64,000 nucleotides of DNA from Enoplolaimus lenunculus (Eukaryota > Nematoda > Enoplea > Enoplida > Thoracostomopsidae): NCBI GenBank assembly GCA_030248215.1, contig JASANG010000089.1:291594-355593 (forward strand), read 5' to 3'. Positions within the stretch are counted from its first letter, which is position 1. Each line of letters starts with the position of its first letter. The notes under the pieces were generated by a model, which was not told the origin of the DNA, searched no databases, and was given only the letters and a program-made list of their open reading frames with translations. The translations under genes and the position numbers were made by a program. Shown piece after piece: positions 24,601-39,600 of the stretch.

Positions 24601-27600
24601 ATATATGATATTCAACGGAACAGTGTAATCTTCGTTTGCTTATAAATGAATCGAATGTTAAGGATGGAAACACAAATGCGCTATAAAATATCAAATAAAG
24701 ATCGGTAATTTCGTTGCTGCCACAAAATCTCTCAGAATTGCAGACAACTGCGACTTTTTGAATGTCATATGGGATTCATAAGCAGTCAAAATGTTACCCA
24801 AAAGTCTAATAGAAACGAAATGCGTCCCAAACTGCCCCGGTTATAACATGAAATAAGCATTATATACTATTATACAAAAGGTATCTCAAAGTATTAATAG
24901 TGGTCTAATGTCTTGTGACTGTTTAAAAATAGCGCTTATTTTGCAAAGAGCCTAACTTCGTGCATAGTCTTATGATGCGACTCGAAATCCAGTTTTAAAC
25001 TTAGAATCATCTCAAACGCTAGCTACGCAAACAAAAAGCAATAACGCTTGGCTTCTTACTAACAAAAATATGTTAGAGTGGCAAAAATTATGAGAGCATA
25101 CAAAGACATCGCGTTTAAAAGTTTGCTAGAGGGCTGTGGCCCATATTTCAGCGTTGGTTGAAAACTCACTGTTTGCTAGATCATACACCATACTTAAAAC
25201 TAAGGATATCGTCAATAACAAGCACCTACACTCAACAGACGCAAATGTAGTTGTCTCAACGAATACGCATTTTGCGTCATCCATTTTATCGTGTGCCCGC
25301 TGTGTTTAAAATTGACGCAACCAATTAGTACGGTTTTGAATAACGCTTCAAGAAGGGAATTTAATTTGAAAAAATTGGTCTAGTGGGATATTGAGATAAT
25401 TTACAAATCGTACTAGTAAATTGAAATGAAATTTTGGGTCAATTGTACAATTTCAACCTTGCGACTTGGGTGGCCCATCCAACATCATTTCTTTCAACTC
25501 TCATATGACCTTTTTATTTAAACGTTGAGTTGTAAAATTTCAACCTTCTTGGGGACAAAATCACAACTGAAATTGTAAACTGTAAATTCAATTTTCAATA
25601 AGGGACAATATCCTTAAATTGCTAAACGTTATTTGTCTTTACTTTGGTAATTGAAGTGTCAATGCAAAGCGGAAATTGAATTTGGAAAAAAGCGCAATTT
25701 CCCATCGCCCTTGTTTTAAAAATCGCTAGTGCTAAATTGAAGATCAAATAATTTTACCAATTAACTACTTGAGTTTGAAAAATCGATTGCTGTGGGAAAT
25801 TGAAACAGTTTTGAAATTCAATTTTCTTTTTGAAGCGTTTTTCAAAACCGTACTTGGAGTTGGTTGCGTCAATTTTCCACACGGTGGGCACACGATAAAA
25901 TGGATGACGCATTTGAAAGAGTAAACTACGCGTCATTAGACTTCGCGAATTTATTGACCCTGTCTCAACATTTGTCACAAACTCCTTTCCAGCCCGATCT
26001 AAAACTTACACGCACGGTTTACCACAATGTCTCGCAATCAGCGAAGTGTTCTGCTCAACCTTTTCAACGCAACTTTCTGAAAACAAACGATTCAACAATA
26101 ATCTATGCATTTTGTTGAATCATACGAAGTCCTTGTAGTGTTTCACGGGGGCATTAACGGCGTACATCAAGGAAGGTGTAGTCTAGGTTTGAAAAACTGC
26201 AATGCTGGGTCCACAATCAAAGTCACATGGTGGTGAAAAATTTGCTGCCATTGCGACTAATTAACGAACTTTGCAAACTGAATTTTTAAAATTAATTAAT
26301 TTACCAGATGAGAAACTCCACATTATTTGCAATTTTGTTAGCCACAGCACTTAATTGATTAAACTCAGTTTGCAAACTGACTGCCGCTTAAAACAAGCTA
26401 GCAGGAATTGAATTAAATTATAATTACAATTTGCAGTCTCAAAAGCTGTTAATTATTAAAATTTAATTACCAAGAGTACATTTTTGTAACCGTGCACATA
26501 TTGACGGATTGAATCGAGTTTATTTTTGCAATGTTAGGAATTGAAATAATTTTTAGAATCTGTATACATTATTTGACTTATATATATACAAAAATAAAAC
26601 TAGTGTAGTGAAGAAATGAATGTATTTAATCTATACGCAGTTCGGAATGAAATAATTTCGACGTGGTCAGAAATGAAGTTTAATAAAAACGTGGATAGGT
26701 CGGAATGGAATTAACTAGTTTCAACAAAGTCACAGATAGGAAACCCTTTCAAAACGAATGATTATTATTTTGGCCATTAGTTAACAACCCCATGGTTATA
26801 CAGATTTAAAATTGCAACTGTAAGTTTTCGATTTTACAAAATCTTGTAGAATTTTGTAATAAAATTTTGCGTAGTCTTTAACTTAATTAATGTGATACAA
26901 TGTAGTTGGAAGTCAGTTTGCCAAAAATCACTTACTGTCCGTTATGCCACAATTGGGTAAACTTGCGTTCAGCGGAGCCGGCAGCTTCGGATTGAAACAC
27001 TGACATATTTTGCCTGTCATATCCTGTTTATAGCTAAATTCACAGCCCTGAAATGTCCCAATTAGAGAACGATAGGAATAGGGATTGTTTTTAATATAAT
27101 GCCTGTTTACAAATATTCATAAATTTAAACCAAAAACGAAAAAAGTAGCAGGATTTTTCATGGATCCATACTTTAAAACAATACGAAATCACCTAATTTA
27201 CTCATCTTGGATCTACTTTGCGACTGCTTTTAAATTTTGGCCAAACCAACCTACCGCTACAAAGAAAACTGGTATCAAACGAGCCCAGCAAAAGAGAAAT
27301 CTGTTTCACCCCGAAGGAGCAACATGTTAGCTCTAAACTCTTTAATATACCTGTTTTATTAATAGCTACAGAAATTTGTTGTGATACTAATCTCATGAGC
27401 AACCATTTTGTATACGTCCCTGTATAATTTGTTAAGACACAGTCGCAAGCAACTAACCGTGATTGAATAATTTCCTTCGAAATAAAACGGATTAACATCT
27501 GCAGTAGATTTTACGCACTGACCATGTGGCGGACCAAGTGCTTTTATATGGGTCTTAAATAACAAATCATTCTTACGGTAGCGTAGGACGCACCTGAATT

Positions 27601-30600
27601 GTCGCATGGTACAGCATAAAATTTTTTTATATGCAGCGCCGTCCGGCGCCTTGCGGCACCGGACTACGGCACACGCCAAGTATAGCGCCAACCCTAAAGA
27701 CAATTATACCGTGCATGCTCCAAAACGCCCAATCTCTCTGTGTTATGGTAGGCAGGTTTCCATAATTAGCCTGGTCTATCAGTCTAATTAGAGTCGATAA
27801 AAATGGAGAAATTGCTGAAATCTAGCAGTCTGTTCATTCTCTGGGATTTGACGCAGAAGCTTTTTATTAATGTATGCAACGACTTAACTGTAAGAAAAAG
27901 GTCTATGTTGTGATATTATGTGTGAAATTATATTGCAACACTGTTAATGCATCATTCGTTTTATCTTGCGCACGGTCTATGGCAAAATTTGTCCTTATTT
28001 TACTATTATATCTTGTAAAATCTCACCTTGCTCGAAACAGATACTATCTAATATACGTATTGGTAAATTGAAACGGTTTTAAAAGAAATTGTTTGTACTT
28101 TTGGTCAGGCCACACACGATTCATGCATACGCAAACGCTTTCAAGTTTCAAATCTTGACGTCTTAAAATGCTGGCCTTACAATTTATAATACAATACATC
28201 TCAAAGTTCAAATTTTTTAAGTTTTAATTGACGTTTGAAATCAATTATTATTGATGGCAATCATTAATTGATAAGAATCAATAAGTTAAATTTACCTGTA
28301 CGCAACTGCATTGAAACAGTTGTAGTAAAATGAAATTAAAATTCATTAAACATCGTTAAATTTTCACGTTTGGCAGTAGTAAATTGAAAATTTCACTTTC
28401 GACAGGGTGCGCGCAAGATAACGTGGGTGATGCATAAATCTAGCTTAACAGGTGTCACGGAGCACATTGTCACAGGCGTTAGCGTTTAGTTAACAAAAAT
28501 GTGTTAATGTTTGGTTAATCCAACACTATGATATTTTAAAATCTCAAGCAAAAGTTCATATTGTGGACGGCTCATAATCGAACGTACATATATATGCTGC
28601 ACTGAAACCAGACTTATAATTTCTCCACCTATAGTGAAATTATACAATTAATGCCATAAGTTAGCATAGAATAGGTATTCAACAATTGGTGAATAAACCG
28701 TTAAGTTACAGTGGACTATATTAAGATCCGTATCTGGTATTTTTATTACGTTTATTCTCAGTTTGCTGGAACCAGTTCATTCTTATTCAAATTTTTAAAC
28801 AATACTGCCATAAACTAAAACGTACGTAAGTCATTGTAAATTGATTCATAAATCCTGGTATAACAGTGAACCCGTCATAGTCAGGGAACGATATAACACC
28901 AGGGGCATGTACAGCCAGACGAAATCCAACAGACTCGGCGCCGTCATTGTAATCCGCAACGTCTGTATGCACTTCGAGCTTAAGTCCTATAAATATTGTC
29001 AATATGCGTTTTTTCGATGTAGCTAATTTAATTTGAGTACATTCATTTTTTACAAAACGTTGCAGCCGCTAGAGAGTTTTACTGCCAGGTTTCAAAGCTG
29101 ATAAGGCCTTAAAACAATCAGAAAACCTGGTGTTACAGAGTTTTGTCGAAGTAAGTATCTGATCACAATCGAATATGCTGCAAAAAATATTGATTTAAGA
29201 AATATACACTCTAAACATTGCTGTCAATTTTAACAGAACTAATTAACTATATTAGCAAATTTCCCTGAAAAAAATTAATATTAATCAGTTTGCGCAAATT
29301 TCACTCTTTTTATGCCAATTCTGTCAGTATAGTCTGGAAGCGGGTAATAGTTTTCAGAATAATTCACAACCTCAAGCATTTTTAGCATCTTTCAACTTTC
29401 AATCAGACCTGGTTTATATTTTGTTCGGAATAACTATTTCGGAGCATTGGATCATTACGGAATTTGTATTCAAATGAGAACGTGTGGGATTTTGTAACTT
29501 CAAAATCCATGATGTGAGAATAAATCCCACTTTATTGTCATCAGAATTGCATGGCAAGAAACTTTAGCGCTAGCCACCAGGCTGTTACTGATATCCGTTG
29601 CAGAAATGGGAGCTCTTTGCTCTTGTTTCCATTACAATATTCTTGCTACGTACCATTTCCCATTCCAGCACGAGTCGTTTTTCGCTGCAGAGTAATATTG
29701 TTATTGAAAGTGAAACAATTCCCGTACTGATGATGGTAAAACCCTGTCCTTAAACAGTTTTAATGAATAGCATATTTCTTTTTTCATAGCTTTAGGGGCG
29801 TAGCGGCTGTTCCATTTCAGAAGGCGGAATGTTATAATAATATGATTTTACCTCTACTTGAAGGTCATTATAAATCCTCTTGGAAATGCTTTTCGTATCT
29901 CTGGAAATTTAGAAAAGACAAAACACAAAACATGTTTTTTGAATATCATTAGCCGACTCCGACTGTTTACAGTTGCAAGTTGTTCTTGCTGTGATTGCAA
30001 CACTGTTTGGCTTGTAATAATTCAACTACCTACTCAAACAGCTGTTTAACCCACGAAATATGTTACCAATCACATTCAGCAACTCCACGGTAGGTACACG
30101 ACGTCAGCATTTCTTCTATAGTGTAGCCCATTTTAATCAGATCAGTTTTGTTCATATCGAGTAAAATATAACGCGTCATTTCATCAATTTGGGCTTTTAG
30201 TGCTTGAGGGGTCATTTTCGGTTGGGGTAGCGGTTCCGGTTCTACACCATCTTCTTCTGCGTCGGCTGGTTCTGGCTCCTGTAAGAAATTGCACTTGTTT
30301 ATAGTTTGCAAAGTTAATTAAAACATTCTACATTAGCCTCACTTTGTAGCAGTTTCAAAGTAACCCTTTTGTATGGGTTTGGTGTGGAACATAAAATTTT
30401 TTACCCCTTATCACAAACAAAACTTGTTACCACCTTAAGCGTCCTTTGGTTTTCGCACACTTTACATAATTATCTGTAAGCTTTAGGCAGAGGTAAGCAT
30501 TTCAAAACCCTATGTGCAAGCACACTTCCTTCCATTCAGAAAGGTATGCGAATATGTGTGTAGACAACATTGGCAGTGTTTAATTTTAGGTTTTCAAAAC

Positions 30601-33600
30601 CATGCAATTATCAGACACACAAAAGAACTCGCAAGAAGTTACCGAAACGGCAACGTTTAAAATTGCAATCTGGAACGCGTCTCTACTTTGTGTTAGGTCG
30701 TAGTTTTTGTTTCAAGAGAATAAAGGATAATTACCGGTTCGTCAAAGCTCATGCTTTGTTCCAAAACTGCACTGACGTCGCTTGCTGCATCCGCGACCTA
30801 AATTTACATATAGTCATTGTTAATTTGCAATCAAAAACACGTATTATCGTATATAATATATTTACAAATGATACACTTCAACCAAAAATTTGCAAAAAGT
30901 AATTAACGAAGCTGAGGATTAAACGCGGTAAGATCATGCTAAGTTACAGTACCTCGAAGGTTTTGAAAAAAGCTAATGTAGTTTCTGCATGCTTGACTAG
31001 TTTTACCAGAAAGTCTTGTTCAGTTTTAGTTACAACCAATCTTTGTCATCATGCTGGGTCCCCGACGTTGACAGTTTCAGTATGGAGAATGCTAAGTACC
31101 GACCTGAAAAACTGTCGACTACTTACCGCGGCAGCGCTCAAGCAGGTATACCCGCCCATATAGTCGTTGCAAGTATCACCGTCTGCGCATGGATTGCTTG
31201 CGCATTCGTCAATATCTAAAATAATTAGGCAACTGTCAACGATAGTTGCTATGCAATAAATGCGAAAGGTCATACTACAAATGGCTTCATATTGCTGTTA
31301 TTACAAATTGAAAAATTTAAACAAACTGTTAGCAACTCATATACGTCGACTTACCGACGTCACATAGCTTTCCAGTCATTCCTACGACACATGTGCATTC
31401 GAAGTCATAATGAAGATCGACACAAGTTGCTAGCGCATGACATGGCTTCTCTTCACATTCGTCGGTTGCTTAAAATCAACACTTGTGTCTACTTTAAGTC
31501 ACGTCAATCAATTTCAACGCGTCGGAGTAATAAATGTTATTTACCGTGTTTATCTTGACCGATCTCATTTGAATCGTCGAATGAGAATGTTTTAATACAG
31601 CGGAAAATACTGGTGGATTGTAGAAAACGAATGGTGAAAGTATCCCCCAAAGACACTATTTCCTCAAAATGTTTTATGTCTAATTTTCCATTAAAATCCT
31701 CTATTCAAAAATATTTTTTGAATGACAAGAGAAAACATTAAGAAAATATTGTAGGTTTAACAAAAGCTTGGATACCAAAGCCATGACACTGCGGGTAGAA
31801 CTGCTTTAATTCGGTAAAACAACAGAACAAACATTTCTAAAACAGGTCAACGTCAAGGATTGCTATGTACTTTACTGTACCGCGCGTCTTATCAAAATTT
31901 TTTAATCTGAATGGCGTCTGACAATGTACGGCGAGTATTGGGCAACACTGATAACGTTGTCTTTGTTGCAATTTCACAACCCAGGTTAACGGTGCATGAG
32001 TTCCTATTTAGAAAGTTGTTTGCATACGATCACGTTCGTAAATTAACAAAACACGGTTTAAATACCAATTACAAGCTAAAGAATTGTGTTTGGATACTTC
32101 TGAAATATCTTATTTTATTCAGCTACTTAAATTTAGCTCAGAATTTTATTTCTGGTAATCCTGTAGTCAGCAGCGATGAATATATCAGTTAAAGAATAAG
32201 CATATACCAAATTTTTTTACGCAATTAGTAATCAATCCAAAGGTAAAACTAAACATTTTGCATATTAATTTGAGTGACAACCTTTATATTTGTGTTAGTA
32301 CAGTGTGAGCAACTGATCCTTAAAAAGTCCAAAACCCACTTGCATATTGCCTTGATTAGAAATATATATTTCTGGTCAAATCGTATAAATTTGCACGCTA
32401 CAAAATACAAAAACAGCTGGGGCTAAGAGCTTTGGGTAGTAAAGATGTGAATGATGGTGTTTGCTTACCAATTTCACAAAATTCTCCTTTCCATCCGCGT
32501 GGGCACGAGCACGAAAGGACATCGTTTGTTTGTATGCATGCGCCGCCATTTTCGCAAGTGAAGTCAACGTTCTCACAGTTACTCAGCAAGGCTAAAATAT
32601 CACAGTTACTTATCAAGGCTAAAATCTATAGTGTAAGATTAGCAAAAAACATGTTCCTAAGCCTAAAACTCAGCGTAAAAGAACGAAGCTTACCAGTTAC
32701 ACCAGGGGCAGTGTAAGACATTTATTACCCTTATTAGACTATTGGGTAACATTTATCAGCTTATAAACTCTGTATCATATTCTAAATAGGTAACGTTTTG
32801 TTCCTCAATATGGTATGATATTCGATATATTGTATGCAAATATGATGTTTCCAATTGTCTGCATGTTTAACAGATACGAGTTTTGCCTATTCGCCTGAAG
32901 GGCCAACGCTTTAACCTTGACGTCGGATCAACATAGGACAACTCGTGCCCTGATGCGAGACATTTTCCAATAATTTAGAATCAATTGTCCGAAATCAATC
33001 AAAGACTTGAAAAATTTTTCAGCATACAATTGTTTTCACCGAAGAACACTACAAAAGTCTCCATTTCATACTTGCACAATTTGTTGCAATATCGAATCCT
33101 TCGGCGCATGTGCAATACCAATTTTCACTAAGGCCATCGTGGCATGTTGCACCATTGAAACATGGCTCTGACATACAATAATCCAACGGGGTTGTGGTTG
33201 TTGGTGGTATTGCAGGTGTTGTTGATAAAGAACCATTGGCGGTGGTTGTCAAAATTTCTGAAGCATAAATATTGGTTAAAATAGGTATGCAACTTTTAAC
33301 TATCCCATCATAGCGCAAACTCTCATCTATACAAGTTTTGATTAAATCTCATCGAAATTGCATTACACGTTGACTCCACTAATGTTTCTATACTTATTAT
33401 GGGCATCCATCGGATATCCGTATATCCGGGTATGAAATATATTCGGACATGTATACGAAAAAACGTGTATCCGGATATCCGCCGGATATTTTCTATTTTG
33501 GATCTCTCAACCTCAATTTTCGTTTCTCAAGTACTGGTTTTAATTACAAAAATTTTAGTGAAGAAAAAATTGTAAGGTTGGGAGGGACCTTACCATTTTA

Positions 33601-36600
33601 TTATAAAAAATTCTGACGGGGGCGTACGCGCGTCCGTCCTCTCTAGATCTGCTAGTGCCTGCCTATTCACTAGACCGGATTAGACTAGGCTTAAATTTTA
33701 GATTAATTTTTTGCTCGGGCTTAGACTAAGTTTTGTTTTAGACTTGGGTTATTACGTTGAGGAGGCTCAAACTTAGAAATATGATTTGGTTGTTACATTG
33801 CGTAAAGTAGATACTGGTCCAAATCTTGAGGGCCCGCTCTAGTGTTAATATATCGTAACGTAATGCCGATTTGGCTCCTCATAGCCCCCCTGATAATTTT
33901 AATTTTATTTCATTTTTTAAAACTTGGATATATACTTTCACTTTTGAGATCTTATATGGACTATTCTGGAACCAAAAATGTTTCATTTCTTGGACACGTA
34001 ATAAATTTAGTACTTGACGGTGCGTTGCGTATTCGATGCAAATTTTGAACTGGGCTAATTTTGAGATAATTTAAAAAGGCGAAGACATCATTCCGATGAA
34101 TTTCAAGCTAAAAAGAATTTTACACAATTACATTTCGGATATACGGCGGATATCCGGTTATCCGGATACATATTTCTTTTTGAAAACATATCCGGATATT
34201 TTTTATATCCCGATATCTGGATATCCAAATATCTGGTGCACGTCTATAATTCAAACCTTCAAACCTGAGAAGAATACGGAATCATATTCATGCATAATTC
34301 CGTGATAATTTAATTTGTTAAAACATGTCAAAATTAAAAAATTCAGATTAGCTTGATAATTGACTCCGTATTTTTAAATTATCTCAAAATTAACCCAGTA
34401 AAAAATTTGCATCCAATACGCACCGTCAAATACTAAATTTGTTACCTTTGTAAGAAACCAACTCTAGTTATATGCATATGCCAAGTTGCTTCGCGAGATT
34501 ACATACTGGGGGTCGTTTTAAATTCTGACCGCTCTTGATTTTATAAAGACGCCAAGCCTACACTGAGTATGATGCTAATTAGTAAAAAGCTAGCTTGCAA
34601 ATCTGGAAATCTGTAAAGGACACATTTGACATTCCCATGACACTGAACCATGAGCTCAATACTTTTGAATTCAATCCCCCACGCTAACCGATTTTTTTAT
34701 CATACACTAAAACAGTCCAAAAGTACCTTATCAACGATTCTAGCTGTCTGAGTAATGAACAGTTTAGTGTGGGGTTTCGGGGCGACAACCCCACCCTGGT
34801 TAGTGTTCTTTCAAAATGCGGAAGGTTCAAGGAACCTACAGCCCTTCTTGAGAGAGAAAAGCACAAAATTGGTTCAAAAAGTTTGTTGCTTGCAGAAAAG
34901 TTTCCTCCTACATTTGCGTCGTGAAATTAATAGTAAATTAGGTGCGCTAGACCAGTCATCAAACGCAACAAATCACGAAATTAAACTAAGTGCGTCGCTT
35001 TTATGCAATGTTATACATGAAAAAATTTCTGAACTGTTAAAAATAGGTACATTTTCGGTCCCGCAGTAGTCCATAAGAACACAAATAGTGAAAGTATATG
35101 TTCAAGTATTAAAAAATTGTAATTGAATTGAAATTATCAGGGGAGGATTTATGAGGAGCCAAATCTGCATTATGTTCCGATACATTAAGACTATAGCAGG
35201 TCTTGAAGATTTTGATCAATAGTTTTACAACAACCAAAACATATTATTAAGTTTATCGGCGTAATAAACACAAGTCTAAAACGAAGCTTAGCCTAATGCG
35301 CTTACACGTTAACCCTACCCTAACACTTTTTTCTGTTAACCATACCTGAACGCTTGTCACAAACTGCTCTGTGACAAGCGTTATTGTAGGGTTAACGCTT
35401 TTCAAAACCAAATTTCACATAAACAAACGCAACACACACAGTTTACGTGTTGTAATTAGTTACACACATACAAATGTGTGTGCTCTGAAATTTTTGTACA
35501 GTTAAGGCAGAATTGACGCTTTTCTAATTTTGTGGCAAATTTGAGGAAAATGTAAAGTTTTAGTTAAGAAGTTTAAGGCGGTTGAGAATTTGATTTTGAC
35601 AATCATAATAAGTTCAATAGGGGGCTTAAGGGCTTCAAGTGGGGGGCAACAAAATTTTCCTGACTTAGAATTTCTCCGGGGGGGCGAGGGGTTAAAATGT
35701 TTTAAATTGAAGAGAGGGAGAAAATGTTTTAAATTGAAGAGAGGGAGTTAATATCAAAAAATTTAGTCTAAAATTTGAGCCTTGTTTATTTCGGTCTACT
35801 GAGAAGGCGGGCAATAGCGGATCCAAAAGTTGGCGGGCGGCGTACGCTCTATGTGACAATTTTTTTACGACAAAATGGTAACGTACCTACAATTTCCCTC
35901 TCGGAAATTTTTAATTGTCCTCCCTCAGAAAATTATTTTGTAAAAATGATTAGGTTCCTACCTAACAATTTTACCCCCTCAGAAAAATTTTTTGCAAAAA
36001 ATTCCGTTCAAAATATTTACGAGCCTGCCCTTTGTCAGAAATTTTTGAATCCGCCGGTAAAAGCAGAGCACCACTAACAGAAACATGGACTGATGTTTGT
36101 GCAATTTTAAGTATTGTAGTGAAACGAATAAGAGGGGATAAAGAAGGCGGTCCCCACTTTAAGTCCTAATCAATAAAAGTTCGTATCTCTAATAAGATTC
36201 CGTTTGCGGATGAGTCCTTAAACCTCATGGACCAAATAAAGTTGAATTCGAAACTTTAAAGCGTACTTATGTTTTGAAAGTACATTCCTAAGTATAACCT
36301 GGCATTATCGCTCAAGCTATTGACCCTAGACCAATAAACGTTTACCGATAGTTGCAATGTTAAATATATCCGTAACGAAGGGCGGCGGAGGGCGCGTTAA
36401 AAATAAATAACAGTGCGTAACCGAATAACAGGGGGTTCCCTCTGGAGATGCCAAACGAATATCAGTCCTTCTCTTCGGGTCACTACAGTATATTATGTGG
36501 TTCTTTCTCGTTCAATGGAATCTCTGTGGCAGTGGCTTAAATCAGCCGGAGACAAACCAAATCAACTCTATCTCAGGTGGCCAACGCTATTACGTATTAG

Positions 36601-39600
36601 TCAGTAGCAATTGTCTAAACCGAATACCCAGCACTATTGAAGTAGTTGCATAATAAATAACTATATATAGAATTGTATGTTTAACGCTCATACCAATCAG
36701 TTTGTGTTTCAAAGTACATCTTTCAGACCAACAAGTTAAAACAAGTATGCTTGACAAATGAAAATTGAGGTTTGTGTTTGGAAACCCAAAAAACGCAAAA
36801 TCGAGTTTCGTAACCGAAATAGCTAAGTAGGATAGCAGAAAAGACGCAAAATTTCAATAAATGCGCACAAGGAAAGTTAGCCAAAAATTTACCTACTTAA
36901 AAAACCTTGCTTATACAAGGCTGAAAATTTTTTCAAAGGTTTTAAATGCCTGATACCCCTATGCTACGGTCTGGTCATTACGTGTATGTCTTGGATCTGT
37001 TTCACGCATTACCGTTACAAGTAGGAGGCGGTAAGTCATAAGTAGCATCATTCTGGCATGTAAGTGTTTCATTTCCAGCCATAATGAAATTGTTGTCACA
37101 TGTAAATGTTACAGTTGATCCGGCATATACAGGCGACGTAGAATCAGCTGATGTTGCATCCGCTACCACAGGAACGGCTGGGCAAATTACTGAAAATTAA
37201 ATAAATTATCAATTAATAGATGAACATTTGATTGCTAATGGCCGGATAGCAGAAACGTGATTTTTACCCAATTTTTGAATGTCGAATTTTCACGTAAGTT
37301 TGACACAGTTGTCTTAACTCCTGTCTTCAGCGTGGTATTGTACCTGCAAAATTAGCATATATGGCCAGAAACCCGTTGTAGGTGGCAGTTCCACACACAA
37401 ACTATATTTTAAACTAATTCTAAAGCAAAACAAAATCTAAATCCTAAATTCACACCTTTACGGAGGCTCTGGCTTCACATAGTCTCTCTTAGAACTTAGT
37501 TAGGCTTAGGCATTGCTAAATGGCGTAAAATTTTTTAAAATCTATGTGTGACCGCTGAGCCGCAATGTAAATTGACATACAGGCCCTGTGTGGTCACTAA
37601 ATAATGCTTGTCGTCAGGCTTAAAGTGCGAAATGGGATAGCTAAAGGGTTTTAGGGGTTGACATATTGTTGTTGTTATTGTATGTTCTATGCCATGTTTG
37701 GAATCGGCTTTGGTGAGTGTCCGAGACTCCCAAAGCCACTCAAATTATGCAAATCAACCAAATATGGAGGCTGGGCAAACCAGCGTCCACAATTATGATA
37801 TTTTCAAGTTACAAATCCCGGCACTCTAGTTCCTTTATTTGTTCTTTTTGTATTCAGTTTCGTTTGGATATTGCATACAATTGTTGGGAGACTTAGACGA
37901 ATGGGAATAGTTCAAATTGTCACGGTAGCTCAATGAGAGTCTGCTGATGAACGGAAAGTTGCGAATCTGCTTCTTGTGCACGCGGTGCGGAGCATACTGG
38001 CAGTACAGGAAAAATCAGGGGATGTGTTTCGGAATTTGGGAAATTTATTGAAGTTTTCTGGGGTTTGGTCAATTCTAGCGCGGCTAGTCTTGACTTATTT
38101 TCTGAAAACTTTTGGAAAGGTTTTGGAGATTATTTGGAAAAATTTCGACGAGAATCTGGGGTTTGTGTTTGTTACGGTGTGAGCTTGTGACTTAGTGAAA
38201 CACCAGTTAAAGTTTCATCGTAGTGGAGGGTGTGGAAAGTTTTTAACAAAGAAATTTTAGGCATCGTAGCATGGAATCCGTTCGACAGACTAATTTATAT
38301 TGTTTATGTTTGGTGCATTATTGCATTTAGTGCCGTATTCGTGGGAATTAAAAGAGGGATAGCAGCTGCATTACTGAACCAGAGCGAATTGGCGTGGTTG
38401 AAAAACGGACTTAGCGCGGAGTTCGTGATCAGGGTAAAGCGCACAAAATCACGAACTATTCACACCCGTATTCTAGTCCTAGCCACGCAACGCGGCAATT
38501 AACTAAAATGAAAACTGCATATGAACCAAAACTTAAGCATGCGTTTTGCCTTATGTCGAAGATCAAGTCAAGTCAGAGTCGACGTAAGTCATGACTGCAA
38601 CAAACGCATCGCCAAATTTAAACCTCAGACACAGTCTTGAGATTGCGTCATATGTTGGATAATATTCTGTGACAATTGGAACTGTTGGGCACCGTGTGCA
38701 ACGCATTAACAAACTCAATAGCTAGGATTGTTTCAACAAAGTTAAGATACTGTAGTTAAAACAAGATAAAATATTGGTTATTTAAAATGTAAACGATATT
38801 GTGGCCTAATAGTAAAATAATAAGTTCCTCCAATTGCTATCCAATGTATTGTTGAATACAAAGCCCGGTTTACTCAACTGAATGTAGCGCCTATCGTCAG
38901 TTAATTTTGTTCCCTCGTAAAGCTAACCACCGATAGGCGCTACAATCATTTGAAAATATGGACTTCCTAGATGAGTAAGAGCTACTGTCGAGACTCAACA
39001 TTCATGATGATGTATGTACGCAAGATTGTGGTGACGTCAAACGTAAGTATTTCAGACTAATAAATTTATGGTCATGGCTAGGGATACCCAGCGAATATGT
39101 GGACATGTAGTTGACACATTTTAATATTGTTCAAAACAAGTGAAAGATGTCTGTATAAAGTCATGGCAAGTAGAACCACAATCAACCAAATTAAACCCTT
39201 ATATCTAAAACTAAGCAACACTCGCATAGCCAGGGTTTCATATCGCAAAGCTATATACTTAAGTAAAATTTTGCTGACTTGTACAAGCCAGAAAGTTATG
39301 CTGATCCATGTTTTATTTGTGTTTGCTTTGTTTCAAAAATTTTTCAAAAATATTTCATCTATGTAATCCCTAATGTACGCTTCTTGCTAAGCAGAAAAAC
39401 GCGAACAGTTTGACAACTAACCTAAGCATACAGGGGGTGCGACGTCGTAATATCCGGTAGATTGGCAGGTAAGTACTGGATTACCAATCATGTGATAGTT
39501 CGCCTCACAAGTATACGTCACCGTATGACCTGTAGTGACAGGATTTGACGACGCAACATAACTTCCGTTTTGCACATTTGATGGGTTGGTGCAAAGCGCT

